From Candidatus Neomarinimicrobiota bacterium (GTDB taxonomy: Bacteria > Fidelibacterota > UBA8477 > JABMPR01), in contig JADHUM010000046.1 in the NCBI GenBank assembly GCA_016784545.1, positions 1 through 36,651 of the forward strand: DNA of 36,651 bases, in the 5' to 3' direction. The translations under genes were made by a program, and so were the position numbers. A model generated the notes under the pieces. It was not told where the DNA came from. It saw only the letters and a list, made by a program, of their open reading frames with translations, and searched no databases. This document shows positions 25,142 through 33,562 of this stretch, one piece after another. How positions within the stretch are numbered: position 1 is the stretch's first letter; every line of letters begins with the position of its first letter.

Positions 25142-25369
25142 ATGCAAATTAAAATTGAATATTGCGTTACCTGAAACTACCTACCCCGAGCAACCAGTTT
25201 GGTTGCAGGCATTCTTGATAGATTCGGAAATGAAGTCGAAGACCTTACCATCCTGCCTTCATCAGGTGGAGCTTATAATATCTGGAAGGACAATAAATTG
25301 ATCTTTTCAAAAAAAGAACTGGGTCGATTCCCCCTGAGTGATGATGAGGTGATTAACCAATTGGGATAG
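25142..25369 (+). CDS. SelW-like (Rdx family) selenoprotein with in-frame TGA
   Basis: Read with TGA at 25172-25174 as selenocysteine (U), the frame encodes 75 residues and ends at TAG. The N-terminus is MQIKIEYCVTUNYLPRATSL: a beta strand then CxxU (C8, U11), the redox motif of SelW/SelT/SelH, where most bacterial homologues have CxxC. The rest also fits the Rdx fold: FGNEVEDLTILPSSGGAYNI, then WKDNKLIFSKKELGRFP, matching the 'G-F/Y-x-V/I ... g-x-L-I-x-S-K' ending of SelW. AGGAG lies 6 nt before the ATG. A SECIS-like hairpin follows the TGA and an intrinsic terminator ends the transcript, so this is a complete single-gene unit. Ordinary gene finders would miss it or start after the TGA. The role is probably thiol redox. 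Confidence 0.9.
25185..25212 (+). promoter_or_regulatory. Bacterial SECIS-like element
   Basis: GCAACC (25190-25195), loop AGTTT, GGTTGC (25201-25206) form a perfect 6-bp stem, extendable by CC/GG across a small internal loop. The loop G is 23 nt after the TGA, inside the usual 16-37 nt window, and is one of the first two loop bases, as bacterial SECIS elements require. It should bind SelB. Confidence 0.75.
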
Positions 25370-25413
25370 GTTTTTATCCATCCCCCTCTCTTTGACACAT
25401 CCCCAAAAAAGTC

Positions 25414-25445
25414 AACCCAGGTTCAATCTGAGCCTGGGTTTTTAT
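25414..25445 (+). terminator. Intrinsic terminator after the selenoprotein gene
   Basis: AACCCAGG (25414-25421) and CCTGGGTT (25433-25440) form a perfect 8-bp stem with an 11-nt loop, followed by TTTATTTAT. It isolates the selenoprotein gene from the downstream operon. Confidence 0.9.
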
Positions 25446-25594
25446 TTATGCCTATACACACCAAGAAAAAACACCTGTAAGTATTGTAATTGTTAAGCTT
25501 TTGATATTTGCATGTGGGCAATCATGCATTTAGTTTGGTAAGAATATTTACAAACTAGTTGAGCTAACATTCAACGGCAATAAATGGAGCTACT

Positions 25595-26548
25595 ATGACC
25601 AAAAAAGTGGGGACTACTATCTGCTTACTTATCCTCTGTTCAACATTTGCTCTGGCTGAGCAAATTGAGACCAAGGGTGACCCAATAGCACTGAGTCGAC
25701 CTGGAGAATATTATATGGGACCCAAGTGGTCACCCGATGGAGACCAGATTGCAGCTGGGGGACCTAGCTATACCGGTCTCTATCTTTTAGATTTCCCTAC
25801 AGGAAATGTCAGACAAATCAGTAGTGACTACTCAGCAGGATATGGATTTGCATGGTCACATGATGGAACTCGAATTGCCTCCAAAATTTCACATTTCAAC
25901 AACATGCGACGCTCCCATACCCTTGTCAGTTTTACTATCTCCGATGGCAGTATGGAATCCCTATCCACACCTCGCACCAGAATGAGTGGCACACCCCTCT
26001 GGACAGAAGATGATTCACATCTGTATCTCACCTTTGCTGAAAAATTTGAAAGCTTCCCCACCAGTGATTCAAACCAGGGACTGAGCCAACCACAGGTCAA
26101 TTATATTAAAGATGGTCGCTTCCAGACCAGGATGACCCAACCATTGAAAGCCGAATCCTCAGAAACCACACAATTTTCAGATCAGGATCATATCTATAGT
26201 TATGCCCTATCCCCAGATGGTTCACATGTGGTTTACTCAACTGCCGGGCAAAATCTATGGCTGGCAAAAGTAAATGGTGATGACCGTGTGAGTCTCGGAA
26301 GAGGCAGTGCACCGGCCTGGTCTCCAGATGGTGAGTGGATCACTTTTATGCTCACTTTTGATGATGGTCATTCCGTCACTGCTTCAGACATCTACGCCAT
26401 CCATATTGATGGCAGTGCCCGCACCAAGTTGACAGAAACCCCCGACCTGTTTGAAATGAACCCCCAGTGGTCACCTGATGGCGCCTGGATTGTCTATGAT
26501 ACCGATCAAAGCGGCCAACTATTCATTCAACAAGTGGGCTGGAGGTAG
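25595..26548 (+). CDS. Exported TolB-like beta-propeller protein (copy 1)
   Basis: 317 residues with a signal peptide (to about residue 21, LALAEQ). The mature part has six WD40-like PD40 blades: GPKWSPDGDQIAAG, FAWSHDGTRIASK, GTPLWTEDDSHLYLTF, YALSPDGSHVVYS, APAWSPDGEWITFM and NPQWSPDGAWIVYDTD. This is the TolB beta-propeller fold, without TolB's N-terminal domain. It is probably a periplasmic or surface binding protein. It lies 2 bp before the amidase gene, so the two are translationally coupled, and the same pair recurs at 29179-32597. The likely role is in wall or glycan interaction next to the amidase; this is inferred. Confidence 0.85.
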   Translation: MTKKVGTTICLLILCSTFALAEQIETKGDPIALSRPGEYYMGPKWSPDGDQIAAGGPSYTGLYLLDFPTGNVRQISSDYSAGYGFAWSHDGTRIASKISHFNNMRRSHTLVSFTISDGSMESLSTPRTRMSGTPLWTEDDSHLYLTFAEKFESFPTSDSNQGLSQPQVNYIKDGRFQTRMTQPLKAESSETTQFSDQDHIYSYALSPDGSHVVYSTAGQNLWLAKVNGDDRVSLGRGSAPAWSPDGEWITFMLTFDDGHSVTASDIYAIHIDGSARTKLTETPDLFEMNPQWSPDGAWIVYDTDQSGQLFIQQVGWR

Positions 26549-26550
26549 GT

Positions 26551-29058
26551 ATGAAAAATTTAATGCTCTTCCTCATCCTTGGAATGACACTATTGAATGC
26601 CCAGGTTACCGGCCTATCTGGTTGGAACATTTTTGTCGATCCTGGTCATAGTCGCACTCAGAATATGGGTGTAAATGGGTACTCAGAAGCTGAGGAAACG
26701 CTTCAGACAGCGCTCCATTTGCGTCAACTTCTACTCTCAAAAACAGACATCGACACGGTATGGTCTTCCCGGTATAATGATCAGGTTGATGTAAGTCTAC
26801 CCGAGAGAACTGCTGACGCCAACAATAGGGGTGCTGCATGGTTTCACTCTATTCATAGCAATGCTGGTGGTGCCACCAGCAACAATGTGCTCCTCCTCTG
26901 GGGTGAACTCTGGGATGGCACCCCAGATCCACCAGTCGGTGGTGAAGGCATGAGCGATATCATGGTAGAGGTGCTTTCAGACGTCATGCGTATTCCCCAA
27001 AGCTCTGCTGGATCCATTGGAGATTGTAGTTTTTATTCCCCCTGGCATTCAAGTCCCTGTACAGTGAATAATCCAGGGCCCTGGCTTCATGTAAATCGGG
27101 TAACAACGATGGCCAGCGAATTGAGCGAACAGGGATATCATACAAATCCTCTTCAAAATCAGCTGTTTATGAACACCGACTATACGCGCATGCTGGCCTA
27201 TAGCATGTTCTGGACTATTCTCGATAATTTTAATCTTGAACGACCTTACCCCGGTATTCTTGCTGGAATCATTACTGATTCAGAGACAGGTATCCGCCTA
27301 AATGGCGCTACCGTTGAGGTCAATGGCCAATCATACACCACTGATTCATATGAATCTCAGTTTTATCAATACAGCTCGGATCCAAATGAATTACACAACG
27401 GCTTCTATTTCTTTGAAGACCTGCCTGATTCAGGCTATGAAGTTATCGTGTCTGCAGAGGGATATTATACAGACACTTTGATAGTAACAGATATGTCAGA
27501 TGATTTTGTGACCTATCTGGATATTCTCATGGCTCCCAACACGCCGCCATATATTGTGGAATCTAATCCAGAAGAGGGTGACTCCCTCTTTGCTGCCTGG
27601 AGGAATCCATCCATTACTTTTTCCCGAACCATGGACCGGGCTACTGTTGAAGCTGCTTTTTCCATCGACCCGGCTACGGCTGGATCCTTCTTTTTCACAA
27701 GAGATGTCAAGCGAATGTCATTCATTGTAGAAGACACACTTGAGTTTCTCACGGACTACACGATTACAATCGCCGGGACAGCCACAGACTTTTCTGGCAA
27801 TCCCATTGACGGCAACCGGGACACCGTGGGTGGTGATGACTGGAATTTACATTTCAGAACCGGACCAGAAGACATGACAGCTCCATATGTTACTTCAACC
27901 AACCCATCCTCTGGTTCCAATTCAGTCGATTTGAAACCAATTTTCAATTTTACATGGAATGAGGAACTGGATTCTGCCAGCGTCAGTGCAGACCTGCTGG
28001 TTTTTGAGCGCGTTACCGATTCCCAGTTGCAAGCATTCGAATTGGAACATCATGTCATTGACTCAAAGAGTATTCTCGTTGTTTATGCCCTGAATGATTT
28101 GCTGGATAGTGAAGCCTATCGTTTAAGAATATTACCTGGAATAAAAGATCTCACTGGGAATATCCGTACTCAGGAAGTCCTCGTGAATTTCACAACAACA
28201 CATTATGATTATGATGCAACAAGTATCGATAATTTTGAAACCGATGCTGTGAACTTTTGGTGGGCCCTAACTGGATCAGGGAGCACAACAGGAATTCTTT
28301 TAGATTTTAGCAGTAGAGACTTTGTAACAGATCTCAGCGTGTTTACTGACACAGATAGCACATCCCTCCGGATAGATTATGGCTGGGATACTAGTGCTGA
28401 CTCGTGGCTTATTCGCGAATATTTAAGCGGTGGTGCCGGTCGGGATGTTCACTATAACTCCAGCAAAATGATGCAAGCCTGGATTTTCGGCGATGGAAAT
28501 GGAAACACCTTCCGTTTTTGCGTGGATGATAATATTGGTGGTGCCGGCGCCCATGAGGTGAGTCCCTGGTACAATATCAACTGGTATGGCTGGAAGCTGG
28601 TCACCTGGGATATGGCAGTGGACGGTACAGGAGTCTGGATCGGTGATGGAAACCTGGATGGTACACTTGAATTTGACAGCATCCAGCTTAGCTACACACC
28701 AGGCAATGACAACATTGGAACCTATCATATTGACAATCTTCGAGTGGTTGACAGGAATTATCTCGATGTTGACGAGAGGGAGTTGCAACAGCCAGTTGAA
28801 TTTGCACTCCTGCCCAATTATCCCAACCCCTTCAACCCCTGGACAACCATTCCATTTACGCTCGTCGAACCAGCCCGAGCTTCAGTGACCGTCTATAACC
28901 TGAGGGGAGAGTTTGTATCCACCCTGATCAGTGGAAATCTTGGAACCGGATATCATGAGACACGCTGGAACGCTTCTGATGTACCGTCTGGAGTATACGT
29001 GATCAAATTGGAATCAAATGGCGTATCAAAATCGCGCAAGATCATGGTTCTAAAATAG
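26551..29058 (+). CDS. Secreted N-acetylmuramoyl-L-alanine amidase with Ig-like domains and sorting domain (copy 1)
   Basis: 835 residues: signal peptide (1-17, ends LLNAQ), zinc amidase (Amidase_3), a carboxypeptidase-regulatory-like beta domain (about 238-330), two Big_5-like Ig domains (about 333-440 and 445-550), a jelly-roll-like domain and a type A sorting domain (PNYPNPFNPWTTIPFTL near 755). Amidase residues are all present: H33 in FVDPGHS, E46 in YSEAEETL, H102 in SIHSNA and the catalytic E193 in LSEQGYHTN. It cuts the muramoyl-alanine bond of peptidoglycan. The sorting domain predicts surface or secreted location, unusual for an amidase that trims its own wall. A terminator follows at 29101. 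Confidence 0.88.
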   Translation: MKNLMLFLILGMTLLNAQVTGLSGWNIFVDPGHSRTQNMGVNGYSEAEETLQTALHLRQLLLSKTDIDTVWSSRYNDQVDVSLPERTADANNRGAAWFHSIHSNAGGATSNNVLLLWGELWDGTPDPPVGGEGMSDIMVEVLSDVMRIPQSSAGSIGDCSFYSPWHSSPCTVNNPGPWLHVNRVTTMASELSEQGYHTNPLQNQLFMNTDYTRMLAYSMFWTILDNFNLERPYPGILAGIITDSETGIRLNGATVEVNGQSYTTDSYESQFYQYSSDPNELHNGFYFFEDLPDSGYEVIVSAEGYYTDTLIVTDMSDDFVTYLDILMAPNTPPYIVESNPEEGDSLFAAWRNPSITFSRTMDRATVEAAFSIDPATAGSFFFTRDVKRMSFIVEDTLEFLTDYTITIAGTATDFSGNPIDGNRDTVGGDDWNLHFRTGPEDMTAPYVTSTNPSSGSNSVDLKPIFNFTWNEELDSASVSADLLVFERVTDSQLQAFELEHHVIDSKSILVVYALNDLLDSEAYRLRILPGIKDLTGNIRTQEVLVNFTTTHYDYDATSIDNFETDAVNFWWALTGSGSTTGILLDFSSRDFVTDLSVFTDTDSTSLRIDYGWDTSADSWLIREYLSGGAGRDVHYNSSKMMQAWIFGDGNGNTFRFCVDDNIGGAGAHEVSPWYNINWYGWKLVTWDMAVDGTGVWIGDGNLDGTLEFDSIQLSYTPGNDNIGTYHIDNLRVVDRNYLDVDERELQQPVEFALLPNYPNPFNPWTTIPFTLVEPARASVTVYNLRGEFVSTLISGNLGTGYHETRWNASDVPSGVYVIKLESNGVSKSRKIMVLK

Positions 29059-29100
29059 AGGAGTAGTCAGACAGCGTTTAAGCCAGATCACTTTTATTTA

Positions 29101-29131
29101 AGCCCCTGAGCCTTATGTTCGGGGGCTTTTC
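29101..29131 (+). terminator. Intrinsic terminator between the two propeller-amidase pairs
   Basis: AGCCCC (29101-29106) pairs with GGGGCT (29122-29127), extended by an A-T pair, followed by TTTT. It separates the first pair from the second. Confidence 0.7.
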
Positions 29132-29178
29132 ACATGCAGTTATGAATGCATAAAAACTTAATTTATGGGGTGAGAGAA

Positions 29179-30120
29179 ATGATACCCCAGGGAAGTGGGA
29201 CTTTGAAGATAAAATATTTTGCATTGATTTTAGCCCTTTCCACAATCCTGCTGGGCAAGGACATGGTCATAAAGGATACACAGGTGCTCCTCAGCACCGT
29301 CAATACGCCTTTCTATTTCCCTGCCTACACCATGGATGGGGAATCAATATTATTGACTCAAAATGCCTATACTGGACTCTGGATATTAAACAGGTCCTCA
29401 GAAGAACTGCGCCAGATCACCAGCGTTCAGGGTGCTGGATATCAGCCCCGTAGTCTGTCTGATGGAACTGTCATCTATCGCCAGGATGACTATCAGAAGG
29501 GCAGAAAATTCACCTCCCTTTACAAAGCTGATGCATCAGGCAATCACCTCATTGCAGAGGGAGCTAGGTTCGTATCACCGGCCAACATGGTTGACCATCG
29601 AATGCTCTATTTAATTGACGAAACACCAACCATCCTCAATGCCATCACCGGCCAGCGCGAGAGGAATCTGGCAGATTATACAACCATCCTAAATGACAAG
29701 CTCTCCATAAAGCTATTCAAGGCGGGTGTTCAAACTATCCTGGCTCCACAGGGCCAGGGTAATTACATCTGGTCTGAATTATCTCCATCTGGTGATATGG
29801 TGGTATATACTATGACCGGACAGGGAACTTTTGTATGTGATCTTGACGGGAAAATTATTGCTGAACTGGGGGATGCCCATGCGGCACAATGGTCACCTGA
29901 TGGTAAATACATCGTCTACATGCAAGATCTGGATGACGGTAGTCAATATACTGAATCAGAGATATGGATTGTATCCTATGATGGCCAGCATGCCTGGAAA
30001 ATCACTGATACCCCCGACATTATTGAGATGTATCCTCAATGGGCACCTGACGGACAGCACGTGATTTATCATTCTCTCCAGGGTGAAATTATGGAAACCT
30101 CATTTGAGATTGTGGAGTAG
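29179..30120 (+). CDS. Exported TolB-like beta-propeller protein (copy 2)
   Basis: The frame opens at 29146, but that ATG has no ribosome site. ATG 29179 follows GGGGTGAGAG and is chosen here; TTG 29203 (LKIKYFALILALS), preceded by AGGGAAG, would start exactly at the signal peptide and is equally plausible. The mature part has PD40-like blades, weaker than in copy 1: WSELSPSGDMVVY, AAQWSPDGKYIVYM and YPQWAPDGQHVIYH. Its C-terminal part ends like copy 1 (ITDTPDIIEMYPQW against LTETPDLFEMNPQW), showing duplication. It is followed after 5 bp by the second amidase. Role presumably as for copy 1. Confidence 0.8.
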   Translation: MIPQGSGTLKIKYFALILALSTILLGKDMVIKDTQVLLSTVNTPFYFPAYTMDGESILLTQNAYTGLWILNRSSEELRQITSVQGAGYQPRSLSDGTVIYRQDDYQKGRKFTSLYKADASGNHLIAEGARFVSPANMVDHRMLYLIDETPTILNAITGQRERNLADYTTILNDKLSIKLFKAGVQTILAPQGQGNYIWSELSPSGDMVVYTMTGQGTFVCDLDGKIIAELGDAHAAQWSPDGKYIVYMQDLDDGSQYTESEIWIVSYDGQHAWKITDTPDIIEMYPQWAPDGQHVIYHSLQGEIMETSFEIVE

Positions 30121-30125
30121 GCGCA

Positions 30126-32597
30126 ATGATGAAAAAGATATTTCTGCTGGCAATGATTGCCTCAATGGTTTTCGCACAGGATCTGACAGGTGTAAGAATC
30201 TGTATTGATCCAGGACACTCTGGACATGAAGGTGATGATCGATTTATTGAAGCAACTGGATTTTGGGAGTCTGAATCGAACTTGACCAAGGGGTTGGAAC
30301 TGAGGAGTATCCTGCAGGGACTGGGTGCTGAGGTTGCCATCACCCGTACTGGCAACAATAACACAACTGATGATCTTGGGCTCTCTGAACGAGCTGCCGT
30401 GGCCAACAATTTCAATGCGGATTACTTTAACAGCAATCATAGTAATGGCTGGAATGGACAGGCCAATTATGCCATGGTTATTTATAACGGAACCACAAGT
30501 TCACCGACCTTTCCACTTGCCCGCACCATGGCCAACATCATGGCACCGCTTATTCATGATGTTAACCACACGACCCAAGACGTTTCAATCGGCGACCTGA
30601 CTTTAAATCCAACCTGGACCTATGGCTATGGAGTACTTGTTCCAGCCAATATGCCAGCGACCATCTCTGAAGGTTCCTTCCATGATTATATCCCTGAATC
30701 ATGGCGTCTCATGAATCTGGACTATCGTAAACATGAAGCCATGGCCTTGGCTCGCAGCTATTTGGCATATTTTGGAGAGCCCGGCTTCACGGTCGGTGCC
30801 ATCGCAGGTCTCATCAAGGATTCTGATAATATCGTCTCCTACTACTCAATGGAAAGTTTGCAAGATCAATGGCTGCCTGTCAACAATATCGACGTCTCCA
30901 TTGAACCAGGTGGTCACCACTACTATGGTGGTGAAAACAATAATGGCTATTTCAAAGTGGACAGCCTGGATCCTGGCACCTATGAAGTGATTGTTTCTGC
31001 TGCAGGATATGCCACAGACACATCATCCGTTACGGTGACAGCAAATCAAACAACCATATCAAATTTTTTACTGGTAAACACAGCACCACCTATGGTTATT
31101 GAATCTCATCCAGAAGACGGAGATACAACCTGGGCCGTTTGGGGAAACCCGGTTTTTGAATTTACCAAAGCCATGGATAGAACCTCACTGGAGAATGCCT
31201 TTTCCATTGAGCCATCTGCTGCAGGATTTCTCTTCTTATCTCAGGATAGAAAACGCATGAGCTGGATTCTTGCTGATTCCCTTGAATTCCTCACAGAGTA
31301 TACCATCACCATTGCTGGAACCGCCATGGATGTGGCAGGGTATCCTCTCGATGGAAATCAAGATGGAACCGGTGGAGATGCTTTTTCAGTATCCTTCAGG
31401 ACGAGTTCAAGAGACTATTTTGCACCAGTTATTGAAGATACCTATCCCAGTTCAAATGCTGAGCTGGTTGATTTACGTCCCGTTTTCAATATTTCCTGGG
31501 ATGAAGAAATTCGTTTCGATAATGATGCTGAAAGTCGAGTGGTACTTCAGCGGGTCTCTGATTCACAGATACAAGAAACCATTCTGGAGCATTATGTCAT
31601 CAATGATAAGAGTCTGCTGGTATTATATGCCACAAATGACCTCCTTGACAATGAACAATACAGGGTAAGCGTTCTACCTGGTTTCAGTGATATGTTGGGC
31701 AATATTCAAAATTCAGAAACATCAATTGATTTCACGACCTCTACCTATGATTATGCCGTCACAAATATTGACAATTACGAGGGCGGGGTAGGCAATTGGT
31801 GGCCACCCAGTGGCAGTGGCAGCACCACTGGTATTGATGGTGATCTCACCACGGTTGCGGCAAGCACTGAAACAAGCGCTCTGAATATTGGCAGCAATAC
31901 AGCCATGGAATTGAATTATACCTGGCTGGAAAGCGCTGGCGCCTGGCTTTTGCGTGAGTATCTGGGTGGAGGAGCCCCTCGTAATGTCCATTTTAACTCC
32001 AGCAAAATAATGCAGGCCTACATCTTTGGTGATGGCAATGGCAATCAGTTCAGGTTTTGTGTGGACGATAATATCACCGGTAGTGGTGCCCATGAAGTCA
32101 GCCCCTGGTTTACCATTGACTGGGTCGGCTGGAGACTGGTGAACTGGGATATGTCTGAAGATGGTACTGGAACCTGGATTGGTGATGGTACTCTGAACGG
32201 CACCCTTGAATTTGACAGCATTCAGCTTACCTATGTCCCGGGTCAACCCGTAACCGGTGTCTACTATATTGATGATCTGCGGGTAGTAACCCGGGATTAT
32301 CTGGCATTGGGCGATGAAGCGGTTGAGCATCCCCTGGCGTTCGCTCTGCTTCCGAACTATCCCAACCCATTTAATCCCTGGACCAGTATTCCATTTACAC
32401 TGCCGGAAAATGTAGATGTATCCATTCAAGTTTATGATCTCAAGGGACATGAAGTAGCCAATTTGCTCAGGGGTCCCCTGGCTGCCGGATACCATGTGAC
32501 CCGCTGGAATGCCTCCAGCATGTCTTCAGGTCTTTATCTGGTTAAAATGACAGCCAATGATATCTCGATCACACGCAAGATAACAGTTCTGAAGTAA
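30126..32597 (+). CDS. Secreted N-acetylmuramoyl-L-alanine amidase with Ig-like domains and sorting domain (copy 2)
   Basis: 823 residues with the same domain order as the amidase at 26551-29058: signal peptide, Amidase_3, carboxypeptidase-regulatory-like domain, two Big_5-like Ig domains, jelly-roll-like domain and type A sorting domain (PNYPNPFNPWTSIPFTL). Zinc ligands and catalytic residue are present: H31 in IDPGHSG, E48 in WESESNL, H in NSNHSNG and E in ISEGSFHDY. The C-terminal half is strongly similar to copy 1 (both have FRFCVDDNI and GAHEVSPW); the amidase domain has diverged more. This suggests selection for different substrates or shielding needs. Confidence 0.88.
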   Translation: MMKKIFLLAMIASMVFAQDLTGVRICIDPGHSGHEGDDRFIEATGFWESESNLTKGLELRSILQGLGAEVAITRTGNNNTTDDLGLSERAAVANNFNADYFNSNHSNGWNGQANYAMVIYNGTTSSPTFPLARTMANIMAPLIHDVNHTTQDVSIGDLTLNPTWTYGYGVLVPANMPATISEGSFHDYIPESWRLMNLDYRKHEAMALARSYLAYFGEPGFTVGAIAGLIKDSDNIVSYYSMESLQDQWLPVNNIDVSIEPGGHHYYGGENNNGYFKVDSLDPGTYEVIVSAAGYATDTSSVTVTANQTTISNFLLVNTAPPMVIESHPEDGDTTWAVWGNPVFEFTKAMDRTSLENAFSIEPSAAGFLFLSQDRKRMSWILADSLEFLTEYTITIAGTAMDVAGYPLDGNQDGTGGDAFSVSFRTSSRDYFAPVIEDTYPSSNAELVDLRPVFNISWDEEIRFDNDAESRVVLQRVSDSQIQETILEHYVINDKSLLVLYATNDLLDNEQYRVSVLPGFSDMLGNIQNSETSIDFTTSTYDYAVTNIDNYEGGVGNWWPPSGSGSTTGIDGDLTTVAASTETSALNIGSNTAMELNYTWLESAGAWLLREYLGGGAPRNVHFNSSKIMQAYIFGDGNGNQFRFCVDDNITGSGAHEVSPWFTIDWVGWRLVNWDMSEDGTGTWIGDGTLNGTLEFDSIQLTYVPGQPVTGVYYIDDLRVVTRDYLALGDEAVEHPLAFALLPNYPNPFNPWTSIPFTLPENVDVSIQVYDLKGHEVANLLRGPLAAGYHVTRWNASSMSSGLYLVKMTANDISITRKITVLK

Positions 32598-32606
32598 CTT
32601 GGAAAC

Positions 32607-33518
32607 ATGACAAAGACTTACCATATTCCATACATGAGAAATACATTCACCATCATTCTGCTGTTGACTGGACTATTCGTCTATGCAGATCGCGACTCAA
32701 AATATGGCACGGCTCCAGCCAGCTGGTCTAATCAAGTTGAAAAAGACATGGTTAATCTTATCTCAAAAAATGAACAAGCCAGACAGGTGTATGGACGGGT
32801 TATTAAACGCTTGCGCCGCAGCGGAGTCCCAGCCGCCTATGCCTGGCAGGTTTTCTCAAACCCCGGCATTAAAATTGAGCCTAACATTTCAGCCAGATTT
32901 TCCAAACCTGCTGAAAAAATGGAGTATACAGACTATCGCCAGATTTTTGTGAATGATAAACGCGTCAATGGTGGTGTGAAGTTTTACAACGAGCACTCCG
33001 AGCTCCTAAACAGAGTGGCCAAGCAATACGGTGTTGATCCTTTTCTGATCCTCAGCTTTGTCGGTGTAGAAACTCAATATGGACTTTATGCCTCATCCTA
33101 CCCTGTTTTTAACTCCCTGCATACTATCATTCACAATATCCCCCGCAGGGCAAAATGGGCTGAGGATGAAATGGTAGCCTGGTTTATGATCTGCAGGGTT
33201 GATGGTTTGGGACCGCATGATGTAAAGGGATCGTACGCTGGTGCCTTTGGCTATGGACAGTTTATGCCAACCAGCTTTAAAAGTTATGCTGTCGATATGG
33301 ATGGTGATGGAGTTCGTGAACCCTTTGAATGGGCCGACGTCATGGCCAGTATCGCCAACTATCTCCTCAAACGTGGCAACTATGATATCAGCAGTACTGA
33401 TTTTTCAGAGAATTCTGCCAATTGGCGGGCTGTCTATAAATACAACCCTTCAAAGAATTACGTGAAGGTTGTACTGGAACTTCGCTCACAGCTTCAGGAT
33501 GCCATCACAAAATCGTAG
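32607..33518 (+). CDS. MltB-like lytic murein transglycosylase
   Basis: Cleaves the MurNAc-GlcNAc bond of peptidoglycan with 1,6-anhydro ring formation. It has 303 residues; the internal ATG at 32634 (MRNTFTIILLLTGLFVYA) is the better start, since a signal peptide begins there. The catalytic glutamate is E155 (counted from 32607) in SFVGVETQYGLYA. Later landmarks GAFGYGQFMPTSFKSYAVD and DGDGVREPFEWADVMASIANYL match the SLT_2/MltB family. No lipobox is seen, so it is probably soluble and periplasmic. It begins 9 bp after the amidase, so it is likely part of the same operon. Confidence 0.9.
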   Translation: MTKTYHIPYMRNTFTIILLLTGLFVYADRDSKYGTAPASWSNQVEKDMVNLISKNEQARQVYGRVIKRLRRSGVPAAYAWQVFSNPGIKIEPNISARFSKPAEKMEYTDYRQIFVNDKRVNGGVKFYNEHSELLNRVAKQYGVDPFLILSFVGVETQYGLYASSYPVFNSLHTIIHNIPRRAKWAEDEMVAWFMICRVDGLGPHDVKGSYAGAFGYGQFMPTSFKSYAVDMDGDGVREPFEWADVMASIANYLLKRGNYDISSTDFSENSANWRAVYKYNPSKNYVKVVLELRSQLQDAITKS

Positions 33519-33562
33519 AACAACGACCGGCTTCTCATCCTAATTACTTGTAGATGTTTTTG

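Noticed and set aside
25142-25174. TGA as a nonsense mutation making a SelW pseudogene
   Set aside because: Both sides of the TGA are well conserved in frame, the TGA falls exactly at the CxxU redox position, and a SECIS-like hairpin follows at the right distance.
30089-32495. Long antisense frames across the second amidase
   Set aside because: They are shadows of a gene with clear domains and have no signatures of their own.
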